Source: Rana temporaria | Lineage: Eukaryota > Chordata > Amphibia > Anura > Ranidae | Length of the DNA stretch: 64,000 nucleotides | Assembly: GCF_905171775.1 (NCBI RefSeq) | Contig: NC_053492.1 | Location: forward strand, 63,263,355-63,327,354 | Reading direction: 5' to 3' | Part shown: piece after piece, positions 21,668 through 33,103 of the stretch | Layout of the letters: the number at the start of each line of letters is the position of its first letter | Position numbering within the stretch: the stretch's first letter is position 1 | The notes under the pieces: generated by a model | Databases searched by the model: none | Told to the model about the DNA's origin: nothing | What the model saw: the letters and a program-made list of their open reading frames with translations, nothing else | Made by a program: the position numbers and the translations under genes

Positions 21668-23179
21668 TAGTGTTGCTCACGAATATTCGCATTGCGAATA
21701 TTCGGCTCGAATATAGCATATTCGAGAAATCGCGCTATATTTCGAATTTCGCGGTGAATATTCGCAATTCCGAATATTCGCATTTTTTCAATTTGATTTT
21801 TAAAACAGATCACATCCTATCGACGTCTAAAAGCATTGCTGGTATGATTAGAGACCCTGGGCAGAGTAGCTAAGCTGAGGCGATCCTTTTATGTTGCCAA
21901 ATTGGAAAAAAAAATATTGCGATTTTTCGCTATTGCGAATGCGAAAATAATTGCGAATTTTCGATAACTGTGGTAGGAGAACTCTGATTGTCTCTGATGC
22001 AAAAGGGGGGGGCTTTGTGTATGTGTATGTTATGAATATTTGTATGTTTGATATTATTATTTTTTGTAAGAAGGAAAAAATTGCGCATACCTTAAAAAAG
22101 GGGAGAATACAGCAGCAACTCAAAAATGTTATACAACATAAATTAATACAAGACAGAAAATGGAGTCGCTCTACAAGAATAAAAAATATGTCTAGTGACA
22201 AGACATGTGGGCAAATTATAAAATAAGCAAGCGCAAATAACTTGTGAAATACACAGTGAAACAAATATATAAAGAAATATAGTCCCAATAATAGAAAAAT
22301 AATCTTTCATAAAAATGTCTTTGATATGTGAAGTGAAAAAAAGTCCAAAGCATGCAGCATGAACGTGTTCAATCTTTAAGGTGTTTGATTGACAAACGGC
22401 TGTGACAGATGGATAGAGTAAAGAATCACCACCAATGCAAAACACTTTTTATTTTCTATTGTAAAATATCAAGAATATTCTGAGCCAATCAGAGTGCTCC
22501 TTCTGCATTTGCCGAATATTCGCAATTATTTTGTATTGTAAAATATCAAGAATATTCTGAGCCAATCAGAGTGCTCCTTCTGCATTTGCCGAATATTCGC
22601 AATTATTTTGTATTGTAAAATATCAAGAATATTCTGAGCCAATCAGAGTGCTCCTTCTGCATTTGCCGAATATTCGCAATTATTTTGTATTGTAAAATAT
22701 CAAGAATATTCTGAGCCAATCAGAGTGCTCCTTCCGCATTTGCCGAATATTCGCAATTATTTTGTATTGTAAAATATCACGAATATTCTGAGCCAATCAG
22801 AGTGCTCCTACAGCATTTGTCGAAATTGCGCAATAAATATCGCATTCGCATGTTGCGATATTTCGATAAAATATCACGAATATTCTGAGCCAATCAGAGC
22901 GCTCCTCCAGCATTTCTCGAAATTGCGCAATAAATATCGCATTCGCATGTTGCGATATTTCGATAAAATATCACGAATATTCTGAGCCAATCAGAGTGCT
23001 CCTACCGCAGTTATCAAAAAATCGCAATTATTTTCGCATTCGCAATAGCGAAAAATCGCAATAATTTCATTTCGATAAAATATCACGAATATTCGAATTT
23101 AGCGAATATATCTCGAATATTCGAATATATATTCGAGATATATCGCGAAATCGAATATGGCATATTCTGCTCAACACTA
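21668..23179. mobile_element. 1.5-kb non-autonomous hAT, copy A
   Basis: Ends TAGTGTTGCTC and GCTCAACACTA, flanked by a perfect 8-bp duplication GTCCTTAC (21660-21667, 23180-23187), the hallmark of hAT. Starting about 40 bp in, both ends are dense in GAATATTCG words; the middle holds a captured PLE tail fragment (about 22070-22445, minus) and tandem repeats. No transposase is encoded. Copy B at 60133-61647 is nearly identical. Confidence 0.92.
22455..23060. repeat. Tandem repeats inside hAT copy A
   Basis: Four to five units of about 81 bp (TTTTGTATTGTAAAATATCAAGAATATTCTGAGCCAATCAGAGTGCTCC type, ending in CCGAATATTCGCAATTA), followed by two or three longer variant units that add AAATTGCGCAATAAATATCGC. 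Every unit keeps ATATTCTGAGCCAATCAGAG, which includes a CCAAT word. Confidence 0.9.
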
Positions 23180-23468
23180 GTCCTTACCCTTATTATTAAA
23201 TGCTTACCTCTAACCCTAACATGAAATGCTAACCCAAGCCCTTAACCCTAAACCTAACATTTAACTCTAACCCTAGCCCACTAACCCTAGCATTCAGTGC
23301 TAACCCTAACCCCTAACTCTAACATTAAATGCTAACCCTAGCCCTTTACCCTAAATCTAACATTTAACCCTAACCCTTACATTAAACACTAACCCTAGCA
23401 CTTAACCCTAAATCTAATGGTTAACACTAACCCTAGCCCTTAAACCTAACATTCAGTGCTAACCCTAA
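23180..23468 (+). repeat. Telomere-like CCCTAA-type array, segment 2
   Basis: Resumes directly after hAT copy A, with the same units as segment 1 (CTAACCCTAGCCCTTAACCC, then AACATTTAA or AACATTAAATG). Confidence 0.8.
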
Positions 23469-24134
23469 AAAGAAAAAAGGAGTCGCGCTTATTAAACCAA
23501 ATGTGAAAAACCTGTGTAGTATGAACCAATCCCTGTTAAGAAGGATCAATGTAGAATTCTTCAATACACTTATTTAGTCAAAATAAATCTATATAGGAAA
23601 AATGTGCAAGAACAGTCCATTCCATAAAAAAATAAAAAAAATATAAAAAGTAAAAATGAAATTAGTCCCAAATAGTGGAAGAGGTGATGAATCCCAAGTG
23701 TGACTTAGACAAATCCACAGTATGGTGAATGATGACAGACGGTGAGCCCTCCACCAACAGGTAACACTGACTCTTACCAGAAGGACAGTATAAACCAGCA
23801 ATAAGAATAAAAGCCTCTTTCTCCTCCTTCAACAGAAATGGGTATGAGCATCCATCCACCCTCACTCAGCGCCACAGCAATGAAAGCCAATGAGCAAAAC
23901 GATTCGGAATTCCGAAGTATGTAAAAAGGAATCAAAAGCAGCTCATAGCGTATTACTGTATAAACGGTTTATTCAAATAAAAGGAAGATTGCACACTTAC
24001 ATCAATCAGCATATATAAAAGCATAGAAAACAGCCGGCCGGACTGTATGGTGAAGCGTGTGCCCGAGATTTCCAGGTCCTCACATGTGCACGTCAGAGCG
24101 CCACCTCCCGACGTCTCGTCTCAACAGGGACTTG
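23469..24134 (-). mobile_element. Penelope-like tail, reverse orientation (3' end intact)
   Basis: Minus-strand 3' end reads AATAAGCGCGACTCC then a T-rich terminus (23469-23500), matching the AGCGC/T-rich ends of the other PLE tails. The rest is non-coding. Its 5' boundary merges with a MITE fragment and is not resolved. Confidence 0.5.
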
Positions 24135-24259
24135 TTCACGTCCCCGTGTCGTTTTTCAGAACCCGAAAAATGCTCTGAAGCCCACACACGATCGTTTTAA
24201 ATGACATTTTTAAAAAACATTTTTTACAACCCGAAAAATGATCGTGTGTATGCGGCATA
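24135..24259. mobile_element. Truncated MITE end, TGCCGCATACACACG family
   Basis: Only the right half is present, ending GATCGTGTGTATGCGGCATAA and containing GCCCACACACGATCGTTTTAAATGAC, words shared with 33690-33761 and 43790-43869. Confidence 0.65.
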
Positions 24260-24657
24260 ACATTTAACACTAACCCTTGCCCTTAACTATGACATTTAGT
24301 GCTAACCCTAACCCTAACACTAAATGTTAACCCTAGCCCTTAACCCTAAATCTAACATTTAATGCTAACCCTAGCCCTTAAATATTACATTAAATGCTAA
24401 CCCTAGCCCTTAACCCTAAACCTTAAGTTTAATTCTAACCCTAGCCCTTAACCCTAACACTTAGTGCTAACCCTAACCCCTAACTTTAACATTCAATTCT
24501 AACCCTAGCCCTTAACCCTAACACTCAGTGCTAACCCTAACCCCTAACTTTAACATTAAATTCTAACCCTAATCCTTAACCCTAAACCTAACATTTAACT
24601 CTAACCCTAGCCCTTAACCCTAACATTAAATGCTAACCCTAGCCCTTAACCCTAACA
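24255..24657 (+). repeat. Telomere-like CCCTAA-type array, segment 3
   Basis: Third and longest remaining piece, about a dozen units (CTAACCCTAGCCCTTAACCCTAA with AACATTTAAT or AACACTTAGTG spacers). The pattern ends at 24657. Confidence 0.85.
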
Positions 24658-25959
24658 TGGAACTTTGGACATATAAAGTCGCATGAAAAGTCACCGCCCA
24701 TTGACTGCAATGGAACTCCCTCAAATCTATGTGACTTAAAGTCGTAGCAACTTTTAAAAGGTTCCTGCACTACTTTGATGCGACTTTACAATGAGTGTAA
24801 AGTCGCATCAAAGTCACTACGCAATAGTTTCTTATTGCCTAAAAAACTCTGCAAAACACATCAAAGACACGTGCTCAAAAAATGCAAAATACACCACAAA
24901 CTGCTTCTGAAAAAAATCATCAATCACAACATGGATAGGTGTGAACCTAGGCTGAATCACAGCTGGACAATGCTAGATTCACTTGGCGGGTGAATATGTT
25001 ATTTCGGGTCAACCCAGTGAGGAAGGTAAGTGGGGTCAGGATCAAAATTAACCCCGGGGCTGGGGAGGGGTCGTGAAGTTCCTTGTTAATATTACAGTAA
25101 CAATCCAGAAGGCATGCTCACTGAGAAGACACCATGGTGTCCCTTTAAAAGTCGTTTCCTAAAATCAAAGTGTACTAGCCAAACTTCCAAAATCGTGGCA
25201 AAGTCATTTAAGTTTTGTATATGCACTGAAAGGATTTAAAGTAGCCCGATGATCAGGGACTTCACGCATGGTTGCAGCGCTTATAATGAGAATGACGATT
25301 GCAACAGCTGAAAGCAAGCTTGGCTGACTATGTGGAACAGGGCTATTAAATAATAGAAAGCCTAATAGCGTCGTACTGCACCTGCAATCGGCGCCGTCAT
25401 TCGTTCCCATGAATATTGGAGTAACTTACAGGAAACCTCGAAAATCATTTCTGATTTTTTGGTTCTAAGGATGGTCTTGATTAGTGTTCAATATTCTATG
25501 TGTATATTTATGTACTTATATATATTTATACAAACCTTTACTGAATGATGTTTAGTTTGCTAAAGCACCGTGTATCATAAAAAATTCCATTTTAGTTTTT
25601 CCCAACAAAACACTGTTTTTTTTAGTCAATTTTTCACATCTTAATGCTGCTGATCTCCTCCATGCTCTTTAAAGCCATGTCCTATCTATATACACTTACT
25701 CCATACATCATTATTCCGGGCTGACTTCCTAATAATGACAACAGTAGACTATTATTTAAAAAATTTTGATTGAACTAGATGCAATTTTTTCTTTTTTCAA
25801 CCTAATTAACTATGTAACCATGCCTGCACAATTTGCACCAGGGTGACCTCTTGTAGTCTCCTCCAGGGGAGTATGTGACAGGCTGACAATGCAGAAGGTG
25901 CCCTGAGCAAAGACCTTCATTGTGGGATCACCAGGTATTATATTATTGAAAGCTGCAGA
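24658..25959. other. Unassigned non-coding interval
   Basis: 24670-24830 has inverted AAGTCGCATCAAAGT-type words, suggesting a small palindromic repeat. Beyond that no gene or element could be supported. 25780-25820 (TTTTTTCAACCTAATTAACTATGTAAC) resembles a CR1 3' terminus. Confidence 0.4.
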
Positions 25960-25963
25960 TTAA

Positions 25964-26638
25964 CCACTTCAGCTCCAGAAGGTTTACCCCCTCTTTATGA
26001 CCAGGCCATTCTTTGTAATACGCCACTGCATTACTTTAACTAACAATTGCGCAGTTGTGCAACGCTATGCCCAAAAAAAAAAAAAGACACGTATATTGAT
26101 TGGGTTTGCGAAAAAGTTACAGCGTCTACAAACTATGGTATATTTTTCATTTATATATTTACTAGTAATGGGAGCGATTAGCGACTTATAGCGGGACTGC
26201 AATATTGCGGCAAACAAATTGGATACTAACCGACACTTTTTGAGAACCAGTGACACTAATACAGTGATCAGTGCTAAAAAAATATCCACTGTTACTGTAC
26301 TAATGACATTGGCAGGGAAGGAGTTTACATCAGGGGCGATCAAAAGGCTAAATGTGTTCCCTGGGAGTGATTACTAACTGTGGGGGAGATGCTTTGATTG
26401 GGAGAATGTAAAAATCTGTGTTCCTGCTTAGAAACACAGGATCAGCACATTCCCATCTCACAGAACAGAGATCTGTCTTTCTCCTGAATGATCGGTGGAT
26501 GTCCAATCACAGCGGAAGTGGGTCACCGGAATTGCATACTCGCGCCCCAGACCCGGAACTGTAAGTTCACGTACCAGGTACGTTATCTGGTGCAGAGCGG
26601 CCGCCCTGTCGCAGTAAACCTGGGCTGTCTCTAACCAG
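25964..26638 (+). mobile_element. TTAA-flanked element, CCACTT family, copy 4 (diverged, shorter)
   Basis: TTAA-CCACTTCAG at the left and CTAACCAG-TTAA at the right. The body has AACAATTGCGCAGTTGTGC and TTTGCGAAAAAGTTACAGCG but lacks the segment between them that copies 1-3 have, so it is internally deleted. Confidence 0.7.
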
Positions 26639-26944
26639 TTAAGAAAGAATGTGTATTGTATTGTAAAATAACATGCAGGGGGTGCTCCAGCCACCGGCAG
26701 GCCGCTTCTGCTGTGATAAGTCAAAGCAGAAGCCAATCTCTGGGTGCTTGATGACCTCCTGCACCCGCTGATTGTCACCAATACAAAGAGAACTGAGTTA
26801 TGTAAACAAGGCATATCTCAGTTCTGACAGGGTAGAAAGGATCGATCCTGTGTCTCTACAAAGCAAGGACTAGAATCGATCTCTTCACCTAGTGAAGTGT
26901 ACACAAAAACACTTGCTAGGCACACAGTTAAACCTTTGATCACC

Positions 26945-27570
26945 CCTGATATTAACCCCTTCCCAGCCAGTGTCATTAGTACAGTGATAGTGCATATTTT
27001 TGAGAAGAATTGAAAGTAAAGGAGTGCCCGGTGTTCAGTAGATGCAGGTTTTATTTTGAGTCACAACAATAAAATCAGGGCAGCTTTTGAAAGCTATTAA
27101 AGAATGGTCCTGTTAGGGATTGCCTTTGGCACAAGGATCGAACCAATAGATGTCCGAATGTTGGCTATGTGTTCAGAGGCAGCCGGGCACGAACCTCTGG
27201 GAAAAAAACCTTTCCTATCTGCCCACACTTTTGCTTACCCAAAAGCAGTGACTGATAGAGTCATTCTAGCATTAACCACAGCCACCCCCACAAAAGCACA
27301 TATTTTTAGCACCAATCACTGTATTAGTGTCACTGGTTCTCACAAAGTGTCAAAAGTGTCAGTTAGTGTCCGATTGTCCACCACAATATCACAGTCCCAC
27401 TATAGGTCACAGATTGCTGACATTACTAGTATAAAATAAATAAATAAATAAATACAATTCCGTAAATATATCCCATAGTTTGTAGACGCTATAATGTTCA
27501 CGTAAACCAATCCATATAAGTTTATTGGGATTTTTTTTACCAAAAAACATGTAGCAGAATACACATTGGC
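26945..27570 (-). mobile_element. TTAA-flanked element, CCACTT family, copy 5 (reverse, partial)
   Basis: Reverse-strand landmarks ATTAACCCCTTCCCAGCCAGTGTCATT, ACCACAATATCACAGTCCCAC and TTGTAGACGCTATAA follow the order of copy 3. Neither TTAA end is clear, and a 293-bp segment at 27003-27295 interrupts it. Confidence 0.65.
27003..27295 (-). mobile_element. Short insertion, possible tRNA-related SINE
   Basis: Interrupts copy 5 between GTGCATATTTTT and GCACATATTTTT, which look like a 12-bp duplication with small changes. On the minus strand it contains TGGTTCGATCC, a match to the RNA polymerase III B box (GGTTCGANNCC). I found no convincing A box at the usual distance, so a SINE is only a suggestion. 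Confidence 0.35.
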
Positions 27571-27620
27571 CTAAATTTATGAAGAAAATATATTTTTTGG
27601 GGGCGATATGGTTTATAGCA

Positions 27621-27621
<1 letters not shown>

Positions 27622-27709
<88 letters not shown>
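27622..27709. repeat. (AT)n microsatellite
   Basis: About 88 bp of almost perfect AT/TA dinucleotide. The alternating Tyr-Ile open frames across it on both strands are artefacts. Confidence 0.97.
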
Positions 27710-27712
<3 letters not shown>

Positions 27713-28355
27713 AGCTCAAATTGTCCTGGTCAGGAAGAGAGGGGGGTAAATCTTCTGGGGGGTCAAGTTAATTTGCACATTACACTGCACAATGCATTGT
27801 ATTGCATGATCACTGTGCAGTGTATGACACACCTTGTAACCATACCCCAAAGTATGTGCATTGCAAGACACCACGAAGAATGGTCTGCTTTTATGCAATG
27901 TGAAAGTACCTAAACATGTTGAATCTTATAACTAACTTGTTAATTCGGTAATCAGGCTAAGTTAATATGTCCAGGTGGCTGGTGTGATTTGCCAAGGGCT
28001 TGGCGAATTTTGTTTGAAATTCGGGGAAATAGAACTTAGTAGGCGTTGAAGTCTATAAGGGTTTAATCTTGTTAAATTCAGATAATTTTTAGTACTAATA
28101 GACAAACTCCTGTCAAAAAAGGCCTGGGAAACTGAGCACTGCCATGAAAGACATGCACATTGCAAAATAATTGATAAAAATAAATAAAAAATAAAGCTGT
28201 TCTTCATGGGGAAAAAAAAATTCACGCTTGGAGAATGCCTTATCAAGATAAAATAATAAGCTGTTTAACCGTAAAAAAAAGCCCTATCGAAAAAAAAAAA
28301 AAAAAAGACCATTTTATTAGAAAGCCTTGCAGCAAAAAAGTTTGCCATTGATTAG
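27710..28355. other. Unassigned non-coding interval
   Basis: No gene or element end recognised. A poly-A run at 28289-28306 precedes the Tc1 remnant. Confidence 0.4.
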
Positions 28356-29708
28356 ATGGATGTTTCCACTGCATTTATGAAGAAGTCTTCATGGCGTCCA
28401 ATAAAGTCCAGCAAGCGCCATGACCGTCTTCTACAGTTGATTCAGCAGGCAGGTGTAAGTGCATCTACAAACACAATGAAGACTTTTGGAGGATGTTGTC
28501 AAGAAGGGAAGCAAAGAAGCCACTTCTCTCCAGGAAAAACATTGGCGACAGACTGATATTCTGTAAAAGGTACAGGGATTGGATTGCTGAGGACTGGTAT
28601 AAAGTAATTTTCTCCGATGAACCCCCTTTCCGATTGTTTGAGGCATCCAAAAAAAAACGTGTCTGTAGGAGAAAAGGTAAGCGATACCATCATTTCTACC
28701 TAAGTGCCCGATCCACAAAGCACTTACCTAGAAATTTTGGGCTGTGTAACTTAAATTCCGCCGTCACAAGGCGTTCCTATTCAAATGGGGGCGATTCCCA
28801 TTTAAATTAGGCGCGCTCCCACGCCGGCCGTACTGCGCATGCTCGTGACGTCATTCTCCCGACGTGCATAGCGGGAAATTACGTTACGACGAGCTTTGTG
28901 GATTGCGACGGGTCAATAAAGTTGCGTCGGGGGAAAAAAAAGATACGGCGGGAATTTTTTTTTTTTTAATTTTTAAAAAAATCGCGTCGCTGGACAGAAA
29001 GGTCTGCTTTTACATGGTGTACTAACTTTACACCATGTAAAAGCAGCCCTAATTTTGCGTATGCAACTTAATACTTACGGAGAAAAAACTAAGCTGAAAA
29101 GCTTTGTGGATCTCCGTAAGTGCTAATTTGCATACCCGAGGCGGCATTTCGACACAAAATGCCCCCAGCGGCGGATGCGGTACTGCATCCTAAGATCCGG
29201 CAGTGTAAGTCAGTTACACATGCCGGATCTTCTGCCTAACTATGGAAAACTGATTCTGTGGATCAGTTCCATAGTTAGGAACAGGGATACGACGGCGTTA
29301 CAGCAATTACGCCGTCGTATCCCTTTTGTGGATTTGGCCCCTAAACTTTGGGTCCATGGCAAGGAAACTCCCCAGACTTTAATCCCATTGAGAACTTGTG
29401 GTCAATCCTCAAGAAGCGGGTGAATAAAAAATAAATAAAACTTCTGACAAACTCCAAGCACTGATTATGCAAGAATGGGCCCAGAAGTTGATTGACAGCA
29501 TGCCAGGGTGAATTGCAGAGGTCCTGAAAAAAAAGTGTCAACGCTGCAAATATTAACTCTTTGCATAAACTTCATGCCATTGTCAATAAAAGCCTTTGAC
29601 ACTCATGAAATGCTTGTAATTATACTTCAGTATACCATAGTAACATCTGACAAAAAGCTTTGTGAAAATTAATATTTGTGTCATTCTCAAAACTCTTGGC
29701 CACGGCTG
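28356..29708 (+). pseudogene. Tc1/mariner transposase remnant, split by a MITE
   Basis: 28356-28500 encodes a helix-turn-helix-like start (QAGVSAST region). After a frameshift, 28493-28690 encodes KKPLLSRKNIGDRLIFCKR and WYKVIFSDEPPFRLF, where the D of FSDE is the first catalytic acid of the DDE domain. The frame stops where a MITE enters at 28704; after it, 29345-29410 encodes the GPWPGNSPDLNPIENLW-type segment in degraded form, which holds the third acid. The second acid (the NDPKH region) is absent, so the middle was deleted before or with the MITE insertion. The 3' end GGCCACGGCTG-TA at 29708 is the Tc1 terminal repeat. The 5' terminal repeat is not visible. Confidence 0.85.
28704..29341. 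mobile_element. MITE, GCCNGATCCACAAAG family
   Basis: GTGCCCGATCCACAAAG and CTTTTGTGGATTTGGCCCC form imperfect inverted ends, flanked by TAA on both sides (28701-28703, 29342-29344), the target size and type of PIF/Harbinger. Inner words ATACGACGGCG and GCGCATGC link it to the GCCAGATTCAG MITEs. Confidence 0.75.
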
Positions 29709-29839
29709 TAAATGTTGCATTGAAGCTTACTTAGACATGTAACATAGCTCACTCAGACACAGATGAAAGAATAAAAAACAATGGCTGCCCGTTTAGGAGT
29801 GAACAAGTCATCAAAATCGGCAAACAATATATTAAAGGT

Positions 29840-30398
29840 GGAGGTGCTAGTGATGTTCAGTAAATCATTTCAAATTAATTGCAAATATAAATAGTATAGC
29901 AAGCTAGAAAGTCCATATGTAATGAATCCCAACACCAAAATGTGATGCTCAAAAAATAAACTTCTAGTTCTTCACCACGAGTGCTCAATAGATGTGTGGC
30001 CACTCACTAGAAAATGATGACCCCTTTTTTACAGGAAGGTCAAACAGCACTTCTGGAATACCAATTGATTCCACTGACAGCACAGTTCCACTCCACTGGC
30101 CCCTCGAGATGAAACTAGGATGGGAAAAATGACTCCACAAGAGACATAGAGGAAGGTCTCACAGTGTAGTAATTTTATTAAGGTAAAAAATTAAACAACA
30201 AATGGTGATTACACTCACATGTTACAGTGTAACATGGTTACAGGTGTAATCAGTGTGCGCAAGTCGGCTAGTCAATGAAGGATGGCATGTAGTCCGCGTT
30301 TTTTCTAAGGGTAAATCCTGAGTGGGATGTAGGATCAGATCCTGGAATGGAAGGATGCTCTACTCTGACATATGTTTCACCGGGTTGGCGTCTTCAGG
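29840..30398 (-). mobile_element. Penelope-like tail, reverse orientation
   Basis: Minus strand: hammerhead-like motif at its head (30398-30367), then AT-rich non-coding DNA like the other tails. No RT. The 3' terminus near 29840 is not precisely defined. Confidence 0.5.
30367..30398 (-). ncRNA. Hammerhead-ribozyme-like motif 4
   Basis: Minus strand: box CTGAAGA matches CUGANGA, one extra C, stem II GCC/GGT, then GAAAC, short stem III ACAT/ATGT and the cleavage triplet GTC at 30369-30367. Stem I is weak here, about four pairs after one mismatch. Confidence 0.5.
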
Positions 30399-31219
30399 AA
30401 GTGGTAAACCTGGCGACACTCATCTCTGATCCTAACAGAGAGGTTTGCCTACACGCTCCAGTGTCAGAAACCCAGCCCGGACCTTGGTACTAATCCTTTC
30501 AAGAGACCCTGTAAAAGACCCACTGTATTCCCCTATCATGGAGTATATAAGGCTCCAATTAAAAGTAAGAAGACCTTCTACCATTTTAAAGTAAACCAAT
30601 TGTACTTTTCGATAATCGCAATGCTCACTGGTGATACAATTAGCAGTACACTGATTAATTGATCAGTGAACTAATATGTGGGTCCTACATAAAAAAAGGA
30701 AAATAAATTTCACTTAGTTTAGGTTAGAATTTAATTTATGAATGTGAAGGCAGAGCATACTGTAAACGATGAGCTAAGTTCACAAAGCCATAGCAAGCCA
30801 TTAAGATTTAAGTTTTGGATGGGTAAAATATGATTTTTGTTTGTTTTTTTATGGATTCCTGCACTTTGCATGGCATCTCTGCTCAGTCTTTTCTTTAATT
30901 AGATAAGACCAACAGACATTATTTGTAAAGTGCCATGTGAAAAGACCTGAGACAATGCGGCAGAGGACAATGCAGTAGAATGCATTCATTGTCAATTTAC
31001 AGAACATCTCTCTGCCAAATGTCTGTACTGTATAGATGTTATTCCCAATGGTTTGGTGCAGCGTGATTTGGAAGGTAAAGGTGAAGGGGAACATCTGCTA
31101 ACAGTGAATTAAGAAAGCACATGAGTTTGACAGTGTACAGTGAGATGTGTTCGCCAGTAATTACAAATAATATTTTAATATTGGTTATTTGATAATAAAA
31201 GTACAAGCTAAGCTATAAA
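30399..31219. other. Unassigned non-coding interval
   Basis: No supported gene or element. It contains the start of a sequence repeated at 33820 (see the duplicated unit). Confidence 0.4.
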
Positions 31220-31303
31220 ATTACAAAGTGGTTTTCAACAAACAATATGCACAACAATTGAGCAAGTCCGTTCAAAACAAATTTGTACCGTTTGGGTGTA
31301 AGG
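31220..31303. repeat. Duplicated host unit, copy 1 (first part)
   Basis: TACAAAGTGGTTTTCAACAA through TTTGGGTGTAAGG recurs at 33826-33911. The first copy continues after a hAT (at 33277) and again after a MITE (near 33762), so the two insertions landed inside a pre-existing tandem duplication. Confidence 0.75.
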
Positions 31304-31901
31304 CAGGGGTGTCCAAACTTTTTTCAAAGAGGGCCACATTTGATGAAGTGAACATGCGTGAGGGCCGACTATTTTGCCTGACATTCTTTGAACCATTAAA
31401 ATTCGGTCTAAGTGTGTTCGTCCGAGCAACTAATACACTGCCCAACAAGAATTCTCTGACCTTTGTGGCTGTGTGTGGTGAAGAGATGAGCTTGGGCGTG
31501 TTATTTGGATATACTGTATACATTTCTTTTGTGGCCCCAACGAATCCCAGAGTGCTGCTCAGGACTAAGGATGAGCTTGGGCGCGTTATTTGGATATACC
31601 ATTGTAACCAATGCAGCCTCACATGTGCCATGAATGCAGCCTCACATGTGCCATGAATGCAGCCTTACCATTGTCATCAGTGCAGCCTGATCGATGCCGA
31701 TTTGCAGCCTCGGAGGGCAGAGGGAGGGAGGGGGCGGGACGAGTGCAGACAGATTACAAACAGGAGAATCTCTTGTTTACTCTGTGGCCTCTTTAATACA
31801 AAGTCCTGCCTCCTATGATAGACAGAACAGTCGTCCAATGGCATCCCAGGAGACGGGACTTTCAATACCGACGCTGCTGAGTAAACAGGAGATTCTCTTA
31901 A

Positions 31902-33103
31902 AGAGTCACTAAAGGAAAAAAAATGTTTTGCTGAAATTATTGGCCCTGATTCAGATACCTTCGCCTATCTTTAGGCGGGTGTAGCGTATCTCAGATACAC
32001 TACGCCACCGTAAGATTGAGCAGCAAGTTGTGTATTCACATACAACTTGCGCTTAAACTTACGGCGGCGCAGTGTAACTGGACCGGCGTAAGCCCGCCTA
32101 ATTCAAAATAGGCTGGTTGGGGGCGTGTACTATGTAAAATAGTACTGACCCCACGTTTTTGACGTTTTCAACGAACGGCGCATGCGCCGTCCGTGGACAT
32201 ATCCCAGTGCGCATGCTCCAAATGACGTCGGCAAATCGTCATGCTTTCGACGTGAACGTAAATTACGTCCAGCCGTATTCGCGAACGACTTACGCAAACG
32301 ACAAAAAAAATTCAAAACTCGGCGCGGGAACGACGGCCATACTTAACATTAGCTATGCCTCATATAGCAGGGGTAACTATACGCCGGAAAAAGCCGAACG
32401 CAAACGATGTAAAAAAAAAGGGGCGTGTGGTCGTTCGTTTCTGAATCGGCGTAAATACTAATTTGCATATTCCTCGCGTAAAAATACGGAAGCGCCACCT
32501 AGCGGCCAGCTTGAAATTGCAGTCTAAGATACGACGGTGTAAGACACTTACACCTGTCGGATCTTAGGAATATCTATGCGTAACTGATTCTCTGAATCAG
32601 TCGCATAGATACGTCCGAGCGCACTCAGATATACGACGGCGTATCAGGAGATACGCCGTTGTATCTCTTTCTGAATCTGGCCCACTGTTTACAGGGTATA
32701 GAGACATGATAGTTAACTGATTCCTTTTTAAAATGATTAGAAATAGATAAAAAAACAATCATATAATGTGCCTACAGTTTAGTTTCATTTTTGCTGTTGT
32801 TTCCTGGTTCTCTGATGTACAGAGCCAGAGAGCCAATAGAGAGCAGTGAAGGTTTTGCAAAACGAAACTGGATTGGTGCTGAGGAGTTTTAGACACACAG
32901 TAATCACACCTCCTTGATTAGTCACCACAGTGAGAAATCTCCCAGTACTGTGGTGATCAGGAAACAGACAACCAGGAAGTGTCCAGAACAGAGAGGAATT
33001 ACAGCAACATCAAAGCAATAACGAACAATGAGGACATGAAACCAGGACTGCAGTAAGGTAAAGGAAGCTATTTAGCTAAAAAAAAAAATCCTTTAGTGAC
33101 CCT
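31902..33103. mobile_element. TTAA-flanked MITE, AGAGTCACTAAAGGA family
   Basis: TTAA (31898-31901) then AGAGTCACTAAAGGA; the complement TCCTTTAGTGACCCT ends at 33103 before TTAA (33104-33107). It sits within the hAT and is itself split by the MITE at 31942-32683. Confidence 0.8.
31942..32683. mobile_element. MITE, GCCAGATTCAG family, copy 3
   Basis: GGCCCTGATTCAG and CTGAATCTGGCCC are the ends. The interior matches copies 1 and 2 in reverse orientation (for example GGAACGACGGCCATACTTAAC near 32327). Confidence 0.8.

Noticed and set aside
21848..22288. 146-codon hydrophobic frame in the hAT
   Set aside because: AT-rich, non-coding captured PLE tail; the Phe/Ile richness is compositional. 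Also seen in copy B for the same reason.
27537..27719. Tyr-Ile repeat open frame
   Set aside because: AT microsatellite.
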